Origin: Bacillota bacterium
Lineage (GTDB): Bacteria > Bacillota > Dethiobacteria > DTU022 > UBA8154
Direction of reading: 5' to 3'
Assembly (NCBI GenBank): GCA_012798755.1
Contig: JAAZMP010000026.1
Coordinates: 1 to 64,000 of the forward strand
DNA: 64,000 bases
The notes below the pieces were generated by a model. It was given only the letters and a program-made list of their open reading frames with translations, made no database searches and had not been told where the DNA came from. Positions 37,138 through 45,956 of this stretch are shown here, one piece after another. Each line of letters opens with the position of its first letter. Position 1 is the first letter of the stretch. Made by a program: the position numbers and the translations under genes.

Positions 37138-40100
37138 TTATTTGGCCTTTGCCCTTTGGAGGAGGCGCTGTTTAGCCTGGAAGACCAAACTGCGGACAAA
37201 TTCCTCACGGTTGGCATTTTCTTTACCATCATAATAAACGGCAACCATAGGAAAACCCAGATCTTCACGCAACGAACCCATTTGGGATTCTACTACAGAA
37301 CCCGGCATACAGGTAAAAGGAGCTACAAAAACCGCACCATCAACATCAGTCTGGTGGGCCAGTGCGCATACCCTTCCTATGGTCATCGGAGGTTCCCCGC
37401 CATAATGATCGGAAACATATTTTCGCGAATAATCCCTTATTTCCCGGGGGGAAGGCTCTTCCAAGTGAGCCAACAGCTTATGTGCCGCCCGTGATAGCAG
37501 TTTTTCTTCCCTCTTGGCCAGGTGCAACGCAAAACCAAGCGCTACCTTTTGCAAATATTTTACCGCGGTTTTGTTTAACCTAAAAGCTGTACTGGCCTCT
37601 AAATAATTGATCAAAGCCGTGTAAGAAAATAATTCTGAGGCCGGTGCCAGAGAAACCTCTCCGCCTTCTGCTTCAATTTTCTTGATAATATCACGGTTAC
37701 AACGATCATCGAGACGGACATAAAACTCCCCTCCTACCAGGATGAGAGGTCTTTTTTCCTTTGATTTGGGAACCTGGGTAAATTCCTCGCAGGCTTCCCG
37801 CAATAATTTTTCCAGTGGCTGCAAATGCTTTTTAGTAAGAAGATGTATAGGGGAAAAACGGAAATTTTCCAAGATGTGCATTAACTTTTCCGAATACTTT
37901 TCAAATACAGCCTCGCTGGCTCCCTCGACTAATTCATAAGGCCTTGTGGCATGCAACATCTTATAAAGAATATCCATGGCAACCAGGCCATCGTAAACGC
38001 CTACAACAAAATTAAGGCCAAACCTTTTTACGGCGTCATCGTATTTAACAGCACAGATCCGTCGTTCGCCGAATCCTGCCCTGTTAATGATCAAGGATTG
38101 GGCAGGTGCATAAAGGCCATAACGGCAGGGGCCACAGGCCCACCCCTGGAAAAATACAGTTTTATCTAAGTCTTCTGCGTGACCATCAGTAAAAAGATAA
38201 TCCAAAAAATCCTGTACGTTCTGGATCATGGGCAAACATTCCTCACCGTTTACGAAGCGCCGGGCCAAAACCATATCCCTGTCCTTGCTGCGCGGCAGTA
38301 CATCGGCATCTACACCAAAAGCCCTGAATACAGCTGCAAAAACCCGGGAATGGTAAGTAGGTTCGGGAATCAAGATTTTTTCCCACTCATCATCTTTTAT
38401 ATTTTTTGTCCTGGAGGAATAAAAATCCGGTAAAGAAGGACTATCTTTGGTGCGGCAGGTATTCTTAAAAGCCTCCAGCCTGGTAATCATTCCCGCAGGT
38501 GCTGTATGTTCATCCAGCGTAAGACGAAGATAACCGGTCAGTTCCCCCAAAAAGTGCCGCAACATAGCGTTAGGACCACATTTAAAAGGATCCTGAAAAA
38601 CAATGTGCAGCAAGGGCAACCCGGTTTTTACTGTTCTTTCATTTAAAAAATTGATGAAATGAACCGTGGAAAGCATCCTTTGCAACTGTATAGGATAGAT
38701 ATTGTCCATGTGTTTCAGGAGCCCTTCGAGGCTTTTTTGGAATTCCTCTCTTTCATCATCAAGGACTGCATCGTGGATCTTCCCTTCAAACCAGCCTCGC
38801 AAGTACTCTAAAATGAAATCCTGCGGAACTGCAACCAGGCCCCTTTGGCGTGCATAATGAAAGGAACCTTTGGAAACATAGTCATCATATATCGTATAGG
38901 ATCTACCCAAAAAAACAGCTATTACCATATCGCTGTAGCTTTTAAGTTCATCCACAACACTTTGGCTTTCTTGGATCATGGCACTGCGAAAATTTTCCTG
39001 CGCGGCATAGCCCGCATCTACAGCTTTTTGCAGCTTTTCCTTGCTATAGCCGGCCCCCATGACTCTTTTAGCCACTTCTTCCAGTTGCAGGATTATTTTC
39101 TCACGGCCGCCTTTATAATTTAGCTGGGCATAAAGGAATTGTTCCGGTCCAATGTTAAGCGAATTGGCTACCGTCCCTTTGAGGGTTTGCAACAAAGAAC
39201 AGGTAAAGGAACGGGGCCAGTTGGGTGCCCAGGGAAGAGGCTCCATATCGACAACATCCGGAACAAAGATAAAATCCGGTTCCTTTTCCATAAGCTCCCC
39301 ATAATGCCCGATCAGGACTTCCATGGGGTAACACATTTCCGCTCCCAGATTGCCTTTACCTTTTTCTAAAGTATGCTCAGAGGTCTCTGACGAGAGAACC
39401 AATTCAGCTCCAATTTCCCTAAAAAAAGCGGACCAGAAAGGATAAAGCTCAAAAAACATCCCGCTCCGGGGCAGGCCTACACGCGGCCCCCCTTTTACAG
39501 GTTCCCCCGCGGAACGGGAAAAAAAAACATTCCTGCGTTCTATGTAATCAGGCAGATCATAGCCTTTTGATTTTTTTGCCAACCCGGAATAACGGCCGCA
39601 ACGATCGCCGTAAAGGAATTTGCTGCCATCAGAAAATTTTATGATATCGAGGGTACAATTGTGTTCATGTTCGCATTTAGCCTTGCACTTGCGCTTGTCT
39701 ACGGTAAATGTATGTAGGTTCTGCAAACTCCTAAAAGAAAAATCCCCTTGCTGGCCCATTTCACGGAACATTTTAGCAACAGAGGCACTGCCAATTGCTC
39801 CGGAAAGTTCCGGATACGGGGGAACAGTGATCTTTTGAGCACATTCAACGGCAAAAGCACTTGCCAAAGCGTGGTTTTTAGCCGTTGCTCCCGTAAAAAT
39901 GATTTTCCCCTCCAATGGTCTGTTTTCTACAGTTTTACTAATATAATTTCGTACGGAAGAATAAGCCAAGCTGGCCAGTTGTGAAGATAAAGGCAAGCCT
40001 TGGGAGGCTGCAGAAACAAGTGCCGTCTGGGAAAGAAGAGTGCAGGTATCGCCCAAGTCTATGGCATACTCGGCTTCAAAAGATCGTCTGGAAAACTCCC

Positions 40101-41484
40101 CTTCGATCTGAACGCCAAGCAATCCGGCCAAATTTTCCAGAAAAGTTCCAGTTCCTGCGGCACAAACGGGATTCATATTGTAATCATAGAGCACACCATC
40201 TTTAAGCTGTAGAAACTTGGAATCCTCCCCGCCAATTTCTATGATCGAAAGGGTACCCTTCTCACCACAAAGATATTTCACGCCCTCTGCCTGGCAGGTA
40301 ATTTCATCTACGGCATATTCCGCGTTCAAAATTTTTTGGGAAAGGAAACGCCCGGAACCTGTAGTGCAGGCAACAATAGGGGCATCCTGAAGTAATTGGC
40401 CGTACTTATGTTCTACTTTTTTCATCAATTCCAAAACTTGTAGTGCAGGGCGTCCGGCGGTAGGAAGGTAAATCCCTCCAATGTATCCCCCTGCAGCATC
40501 CAAAAGAGCACACTTGGTAGAGACAGAGCCGCAATCCACTCCTAAATAAACAGTGGAGAGATCATAATTATTTTGCTTAGGAGGAAAATCCATATATTCG
40601 ACTCCTTCGGGATCAAGGGATGGCAAGGGGTTTTCCGGCACATACTGCGCTTTCAAAAGGTTCTCCAAATTTAGGTTCCCGGTATTAATCCGGTCATTTC
40701 CCCGTGCCGCACCCAAAGCGTTAACATATTCATGATCAGAAGGTACAATCACCCTGACGGATAAATCGCGGCAGTACTCCTCAATATATTTCATAACGGC
40801 TTTATTATTGGCCACGCCTCCCACGGCGATTAAAGTTTCTTGATCAATAATTCTGTTCTGTGCTATGCTCGTGATAACCATATCAGCCAAGGCCTTAGCC
40901 ATACCTGCGGAAACTGCGCTTTGCGTGGCTCCCTCGTTAATGGCATGTGTCATATCCGATTTGGCAAAAACGGCACAACGTCCGGAAATCTTGACTGCTG
41001 CATCCGTTTCCAAAGCTATTTCAGCCAGCTCCCGATCATTATAACCCATCCTGGTAGCTTGCTGGTACCAAAAGGCCCCGCTACCCGCGGCACATTGACC
41101 GTTGCGGTTAAAAAATAGGACCCCGCCTTCCGGTCCAATTTCCAAATAATACATATTTTCATGACCCAAAGAAAGAACGGCGCAATTGTCCAGTTTGCCA
41201 AAAATAAGGCCGGCTTGAATGGCCTCTATTTCCAACAGAGGTTTAATGCCCACCTCCCTGGCAATGAGGGGCGCATTTGCACCGGTTAATCCACAGTAAA
41301 CGGATTCTTCTTTCCTACCTTCCAGAAGGTAAAAAAGACATTCCTTAGCTGCTTCTATAGGGCTGCCTTCTGTAGGCACAGTAATTTTTTTAATTTGTTC
41401 ACCATCCAGCAAAACTCCTTTCACAGCAAAAGTACCCAGATCCAAACCTAATCTGGGCAGTCTATTGCCTTCGTTGCTGTTCAC
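37138..41484 (-). CDS. Large acyl-CoA dehydratase activase-related protein (tandem BcrAD/BadFG-type ATPase domains + DUF2229/HgdB-like region)
   Basis: 1448 aa; RLGLDLGTFAVKGVLLDG and YLGVDCGSVSTKCALLDAAG phosphate-binding motifs, NPVCAAGTGTFLENLA, C-terminal CMPGSVVESQMGSLREDLGFP. Confidence 0.88.
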   Translation of the reverse strand: MNSNEGNRLPRLGLDLGTFAVKGVLLDGEQIKKITVPTEGSPIEAAKECLFYLLEGRKEESVYCGLTGANAPLIAREVGIKPLLEIEAIQAGLIFGKLDNCAVLSLGHENMYYLEIGPEGGVLFFNRNGQCAAGSGAFWYQQATRMGYNDRELAEIALETDAAVKISGRCAVFAKSDMTHAINEGATQSAVSAGMAKALADMVITSIAQNRIIDQETLIAVGGVANNKAVMKYIEEYCRDLSVRVIVPSDHEYVNALGAARGNDRINTGNLNLENLLKAQYVPENPLPSLDPEGVEYMDFPPKQNNYDLSTVYLGVDCGSVSTKCALLDAAGGYIGGIYLPTAGRPALQVLELMKKVEHKYGQLLQDAPIVACTTGSGRFLSQKILNAEYAVDEITCQAEGVKYLCGEKGTLSIIEIGGEDSKFLQLKDGVLYDYNMNPVCAAGTGTFLENLAGLLGVQIEGEFSRRSFEAEYAIDLGDTCTLLSQTALVSAASQGLPLSSQLASLAYSSVRNYISKTVENRPLEGKIIFTGATAKNHALASAFAVECAQKITVPPYPELSGAIGSASVAKMFREMGQQGDFSFRSLQNLHTFTVDKRKCKAKCEHEHNCTLDIIKFSDGSKFLYGDRCGRYSGLAKKSKGYDLPDYIERRNVFFSRSAGEPVKGGPRVGLPRSGMFFELYPFWSAFFREIGAELVLSSETSEHTLEKGKGNLGAEMCYPMEVLIGHYGELMEKEPDFIFVPDVVDMEPLPWAPNWPRSFTCSLLQTLKGTVANSLNIGPEQFLYAQLNYKGGREKIILQLEEVAKRVMGAGYSKEKLQKAVDAGYAAQENFRSAMIQESQSVVDELKSYSDMVIAVFLGRSYTIYDDYVSKGSFHYARQRGLVAVPQDFILEYLRGWFEGKIHDAVLDDEREEFQKSLEGLLKHMDNIYPIQLQRMLSTVHFINFLNERTVKTGLPLLHIVFQDPFKCGPNAMLRHFLGELTGYLRLTLDEHTAPAGMITRLEAFKNTCRTKDSPSLPDFYSSRTKNIKDDEWEKILIPEPTYHSRVFAAVFRAFGVDADVLPRSKDRDMVLARRFVNGEECLPMIQNVQDFLDYLFTDGHAEDLDKTVFFQGWACGPCRYGLYAPAQSLIINRAGFGERRICAVKYDDAVKRFGLNFVVGVYDGLVAMDILYKMLHATRPYELVEGASEAVFEKYSEKLMHILENFRFSPIHLLTKKHLQPLEKLLREACEEFTQVPKSKEKRPLILVGGEFYVRLDDRCNRDIIKKIEAEGGEVSLAPASELFSYTALINYLEASTAFRLNKTAVKYLQKVALGFALHLAKREEKLLSRAAHKLLAHLEEPSPREIRDYSRKYVSDHYGGEPPMTIGRVCALAHQTDVDGAVFVAPFTCMPGSVVESQMGSLREDLGFPMVAVYYDGKENANREEFVRSLVFQAKQRLLQRAKAK

Positions 41485-41559
41485 GATATCACCTCGTTTT
41501 GCTTCTTTTAGTCAACTATTACCTTTATAACCTTTATTAGTTATAAGTGTCAAGCCAAT

Positions 41560-42312
41560 TTATTGCTTAAATGTCGAAATATACCTTTGCCCAAGCAAGA
41601 TACCTGCCCCGGCTATGATAAAAGCCCCTGCCATCAGCTGGGCTGGGGTTAAAATCCAAAAAGTTACTTCGCTTACACGAAAAAATTCTACGACAAAACG
41701 GTAAATTCCGTAAAGAATAAGGAACCAAACAAAAATAAAACCGGGGAAATGTTTGAGCCTTTGCAAATAGCGTAACAAAAAGAAAATCAGCAGCGCCGAA
41801 GCTGAAGCGTACAGCTGCGTAGGATGCCGGGGAAAATTATCTATGGCCGGGTAAACCAGGCCCCAGGGAACTGAAGTTATTTTTCCATAACAGCAGCCGT
41901 TTAAAAAACAACCTATTCGGGTGATAGCATAACCCAAAGCGATGAAAGGGGTAACAAAATCAAGGTATTTTAAAAACGAAAGCTTTTTGTAGTGGGTATA
42001 AACCAATCCCCCCAGCAAAGCGGCAAGCAAACCACCATAAAAAGTAAGGCCGCCCTCCCTAAAAGCAAACACCTTCCACCAAGGCTGGCCACGATACAAT
42101 AAATCCCAGTTTAACCAAACAAATGCCAACCGGGAACCCAACAAAGCTAAAACGATGACAATAATAAATATTTCATAAAGGTGATCGGGATCAATATTTT
42201 CAGAGGCAGCTTCTTTTAAGGACCAGATTATTCCTACAGAAAATGCTAAAAAGAGCATGGCCCCGTAGGAATAGAGTTCGAAACCGCCTATTTTACATAA
42301 AATTGGGTGCAT
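41560..42312 (-). CDS. lgt: Prolipoprotein diacylglyceryl transferase
   Basis: 250 aa; EGGLTFYGGLLAALLGG, ITRIGCFLNGCCYGKIT, RHPTQLYAS. Confidence 0.95.
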   Translation of the reverse strand: MHPILCKIGGFELYSYGAMLFLAFSVGIIWSLKEAASENIDPDHLYEIFIIVIVLALLGSRLAFVWLNWDLLYRGQPWWKVFAFREGGLTFYGGLLAALLGGLVYTHYKKLSFLKYLDFVTPFIALGYAITRIGCFLNGCCYGKITSVPWGLVYPAIDNFPRHPTQLYASASALLIFFLLRYLQRLKHFPGFIFVWFLILYGIYRFVVEFFRVSEVTFWILTPAQLMAGAFIIAGAGILLGQRYISTFKQ

Positions 42313-42330
42313 AGAAATTACCTCTGTTTA

Positions 42331-42768
42331 CTAAGAATTTGTAGGAACAGCCTGCCGGGCCAAATAGTCACAACGATTGTTGCGTTCATCATCGCTATGA
42401 CCTTTAACTTTAAACCACAGAACGTCATGTCGATGGCTGAGCTGTAACAATTCCTTCCAAAGATCCTGATTTTCCACTGGATCTTTATTTACAGTTTTCC
42501 AGCCGTTTTTCTGCCATTTATCAAGCCATCCCCTTCGGAAAGCATTGACCAGGTAGGCACTGTCGGAATATAGCTTTACTTTGCAAGGTTCTTTCAGGCA
42601 TTTCAAACCCTCCACAGCAGCCCTAAGCTCCATCTTCTGGTTGGTAGTATACCTCTCTCCTCCGGATACTTCCTTTTCTATTTTATTATAGATAAGAAGA
42701 GCCGCCCAGCCCCCCGGCCCCGGGTTGCCGCGGCATGCTCCATCAGTGTAGATGATTACTTCCTTCAT
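42331..42768 (-). CDS. rnhA: Ribonuclease HI
   Basis: 145 aa; IYTDGACRGNPGPGGWA, ELRAAVEGL, YSDSAYLVNAF, VKGHSDDERNNRCDYLA. Confidence 0.95.
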   Translation of the reverse strand: MKEVIIYTDGACRGNPGPGGWAALLIYNKIEKEVSGGERYTTNQKMELRAAVEGLKCLKEPCKVKLYSDSAYLVNAFRRGWLDKWQKNGWKTVNKDPVENQDLWKELLQLSHRHDVLWFKVKGHSDDERNNRCDYLARQAVPTNS

Positions 42769-42862
42769 TCAACTTAATCCTTTCCATAATAACTTCACAA
42801 TTCCGCAAGTCCGCCAAAAATTCAAGCTTGAAGTTTACTGCTAAAGCCCATCGTTAAATTTT

Positions 42863-43546
42863 TTATCCCCGTCCTAGCCCTTGCCTACCCGGATCCAAGG
42901 CTTGTTTTACCTCCCGGGCCAGTTTTCTTGCCGCAGCGGCAACATCCGAAGCACCGACTACAGAGGAGATAACGGCAATCCCCGCAGCCCCTGCTTCAAT
43001 AACCGGTTTGGCATTGGAGGAATCTATGCCGCCGATCCCAACAACAGGTATGCTTACATTGCTGCAAATATTGGCAAGTGCCTGCAGACCGATAGGTTTT
43101 CCGGCATCGGATTTCGTCCCCGTTTCGAAAATTGCCCCCACCCCCAGGTAGGATGCCCCTAAAGATTGGGCCTCTTTGGCCTGCTGCAAGTTGCCGGCAG
43201 ATGCGCCCAGGATCATTCCGGAGGGCAGAAGACGAGCAGCCGCATAAAGAGGCAGATCGTCCTGCCCAAGATGGACACCGTCGGCTTCCACGGTAAGGGC
43301 TATATCCAGACGGTCGTTGATAATCAAGCCAACACCTTTTTCGCGGGTAAGTTTTCGTAATTCCCGGGCGGAAGCATAAAATTCCCCTGTGGTAACATCC
43401 TTTTCGCGCAGTTGTATGCAAGTAGCTCCACCGCTGATAGCTTCTTCAACTACCTCCCGGTGAGAACGGCCACGTGCCAAAAAACGATCGGTAATAACAT
43501 AAAGGCTAAGATCTAAAATGCCTTTCAATTGCATATCACTCTCCAT
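42863..43546 (-). CDS. thiE: Thiamine-phosphate synthase
   Basis: 227 aa; YVITDR, CIQLREKDVTTGEFY, GVHLGQDDLP, LGVGAIFETGTKSDAGKPIGL. Confidence 0.93.
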   Translation of the reverse strand: MESDMQLKGILDLSLYVITDRFLARGRSHREVVEEAISGGATCIQLREKDVTTGEFYASARELRKLTREKGVGLIINDRLDIALTVEADGVHLGQDDLPLYAAARLLPSGMILGASAGNLQQAKEAQSLGASYLGVGAIFETGTKSDAGKPIGLQALANICSNVSIPVVGIGGIDSSNAKPVIEAGAAGIAVISSVVGASDVAAAARKLAREVKQALDPGRQGLGRG

Positions 43547-43642
43547 GCGGGATCAGCGAGCGACCAAGAATCACCCCGGGATCATATTTTTATGTCCCTA
43601 TCTATATTACCTTTATTCCGGTTCCCAGGCAAATTCATTGTA

Positions 43643-44470
43643 CTAATTTGTATCCCTAAGTTTTGTCCGGCATGTCCTAAAATGGTCCAAAGGCCCATGT
43701 CCCTGCCCGATATTCAATCCGTATGGAATGATCCTTTGCAGGTATTCCCGGGCCGCTTTAACCGCCAGGGGCACCGTTTTGCCAAGAGCAAGATGTGCAG
43801 CGATAGCCGAGGCAAATGTGCAACCGGTACCATGTGTATTCTTTGTAGCAATACGGGGTGCCCGGTAGTAGTAATATTTTTCACCATCGTAAAGTATATC
43901 CACTGCCTCTTTCCCTTTTGCATGCCCCCCTTTAAGCAAAACATAAGAAGGACCCCGGTTGTGGATAATACGGGCTGCCGATTTAAGATCAGCGGAAGTT
44001 TTAACATGATGCCCGCAAAGAACTTCAGCCTCAGGTATATTAGGGGTAATGAGCAAAGCAAGCGGGATGAGTTCCTCTTGCAATGTTTGTTGCGCACTAC
44101 TTTCCAGGAGCATATCCCCGCTTTTAGCAACCATCACGGGATCAAGCACTAATTTACGGATCTTATACTGTCTTAATTTGGCTGCAACGATGCCTGCGAT
44201 CTTTGCTTCTCCTAACATACCCGTTTTAACAACTTCTACGGGAAAATCGTTTAAAACAGCGTCTATTTGGGCATCCACCATTTCCGGTGGTAACATGTGC
44301 ACTTTTTCCACGGAAACAGTATTTTGAGCTGTAACAGCCGTTATAGCACTCAACCCATAAACGCCCTGGGCAGCCATAGCTTTCAAGTCAGCTTGGATCC
44401 CGGCGCCTGCTCCGGAATCAGAACCAGCAATAGCTAACACGCATTTTGGTAACCTTCTGTTGTTCTTCAT
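43643..44470 (-). CDS. thiD: Hydroxymethylpyrimidine/phosphomethylpyrimidine kinase
   Basis: VLAIAGSDSGAGAGIQADLKAMAAQGVYGLSAITAVTAQNT, DPVMVAKSG, NTHGTGCTFASAIAA; start from internal Met. Confidence 0.93.
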   Translation of the reverse strand: MKNNRRLPKCVLAIAGSDSGAGAGIQADLKAMAAQGVYGLSAITAVTAQNTVSVEKVHMLPPEMVDAQIDAVLNDFPVEVVKTGMLGEAKIAGIVAAKLRQYKIRKLVLDPVMVAKSGDMLLESSAQQTLQEELIPLALLITPNIPEAEVLCGHHVKTSADLKSAARIIHNRGPSYVLLKGGHAKGKEAVDILYDGEKYYYYRAPRIATKNTHGTGCTFASAIAAHLALGKTVPLAVKAAREYLQRIIPYGLNIGQGHGPLDHFRTCRTKLRDTN

Positions 44471-44618
44471 AAGTGCAAAACGAGCCTCCCTTATAAGCAT
44501 AGGCAGCAACCGATCAGAAAAATAATATCTCCATTTCAATTATACTACAAAAAAACCCTTTTTTAACATGGCCGGAATTTATTTTACAGCGTAATGAACG
44601 CTTTCTAACTGTATCGGC

Positions 44619-45824
44619 TCATAGGCCGTACTTTTCAGCTTCGCGAAGGGCCAGTTCAATTCTTTCCAACACCGGGGGATGGGTATACAGAACTAACTTT
44701 ACAAATGGATGGGGATCCACTTCCGCAAGATTTGCTCTGGCCAAATTTTGTTCCAGGGTTACAAAGGTAGAAGCGTCCCCACCAGTTAGATATAATGCCT
44801 CCCGGTCAGCCTGGCGTTCAAAAGAACGCGAAAGTGCATTCTGAAAGGGAAGGCTTACAAAAGAAAAAAAGGTGAAAAAAAGCAGGGCCAGCGCAAGAAC
44901 TTGAGGGCCCGTCCCCACCCCCATTCCGTCAAGTAGCTTTTGAAGTATAAAAAGCCCCAAAAATATCCCTGCTGCACTAAGAAACATCCCCTTGGGAATG
45001 TGGGAGTGTTTCCAATGGCCCATTTCATGCGCAATAACGGCAAGTGTTTCTTCAGGGGTAAACCTATTTAGCAAATTATCGTAAACAACGATACGTTTGG
45101 TTCGGCCCAGGCCTGCAAAGTAGGCATTTACCTTATTTGTCCTGCGGCTGGCATCCGCTACAAGCACTTCTTCCACCTTGATCCCGGCTTCGTCCGCCAT
45201 TTGTAAAATCCCTAAGCGCAGTTCTTCATTTTCCAAAGTCCTAAAATTATAAAAAAGCGGATCAACAATCAAGGGGTAAAGGTAGGCACTTAAAACCATA
45301 AAAAAAAGAACGAATACCCCCGCGATCGGCCACCATTTTCCCGGAAACCGGATCATAAGCAGGTACAGCCCCAGAAGCGCAAAAACGGTGAGGACAAAGG
45401 AAATAGAAAAACTTTTCGCATAGTCAGCCATCCAGGCACCAAAAGCCTGCTGCGAAAGACCAAAGCGGTGTTCCAGAACAAAACCCCGGAAATAATCCAG
45501 GGGAAAAGTCAAAAGAGAAAGAGCAAAAACGATAAGAGCAATATAGCCGGCAGCCGGAAGCAAAGAAAGTGGCAAGCGGGTCGAGGGGGACGTCCCGATA
45601 ACTGCTGCCAGCACAATTAAAAACCCCCACATGAGCAGCTGTTTGGCAACAAGGGCAAATGTAGCTATACGTTGGTATGCTGCTGCCTGGTTCAAAAAAT
45701 CACGATCAAAATATTGCAGCGCTTCATAGCTGCCGGGAGATTTTAAAAAAGTACCCACCAGCACACCCGCCAGAAGAATAAAAGCCGCGGCGCCAAGAAC
45801 CAGCCAAAATTTTGACGTCCACAA
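44619..45824 (-). CDS. M48 family metallopeptidase (CAAX protease/Ste24-like)
   Basis: 401 aa multi-TM; VIAHEMGHWKHSH, SRSFERQADREAL. Confidence 0.92.
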   Translation of the reverse strand: MWTSKFWLVLGAAAFILLAGVLVGTFLKSPGSYEALQYFDRDFLNQAAAYQRIATFALVAKQLLMWGFLIVLAAVIGTSPSTRLPLSLLPAAGYIALIVFALSLLTFPLDYFRGFVLEHRFGLSQQAFGAWMADYAKSFSISFVLTVFALLGLYLLMIRFPGKWWPIAGVFVLFFMVLSAYLYPLIVDPLFYNFRTLENEELRLGILQMADEAGIKVEEVLVADASRRTNKVNAYFAGLGRTKRIVVYDNLLNRFTPEETLAVIAHEMGHWKHSHIPKGMFLSAAGIFLGLFILQKLLDGMGVGTGPQVLALALLFFTFFSFVSLPFQNALSRSFERQADREALYLTGGDASTFVTLEQNLARANLAEVDPHPFVKLVLYTHPPVLERIELALREAEKYGL

Positions 45825-45956
45825 AACCTGCTTCCTCCTTAGTTGTTACAACCACAGGCTACTATTTTTGCTGTTAGATCTCATGACTTTATGTTTTCCG
45901 GATTTGTAAAGTATAATTCGCCTTTACCCGGGAACTCTTGCATTCCTTGAAAAAAT

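Noticed and set aside
43529-44152. 207-aa plus-strand ORF
   Set aside because: Antisense to thiD, no recognisable motif or ribosome site.
42863-44539. TPP riboswitch upstream of thiD/thiE
   Set aside because: No CTGAGA/ACCTGATC-type THI-box blocks seen upstream of thiD or thiE.
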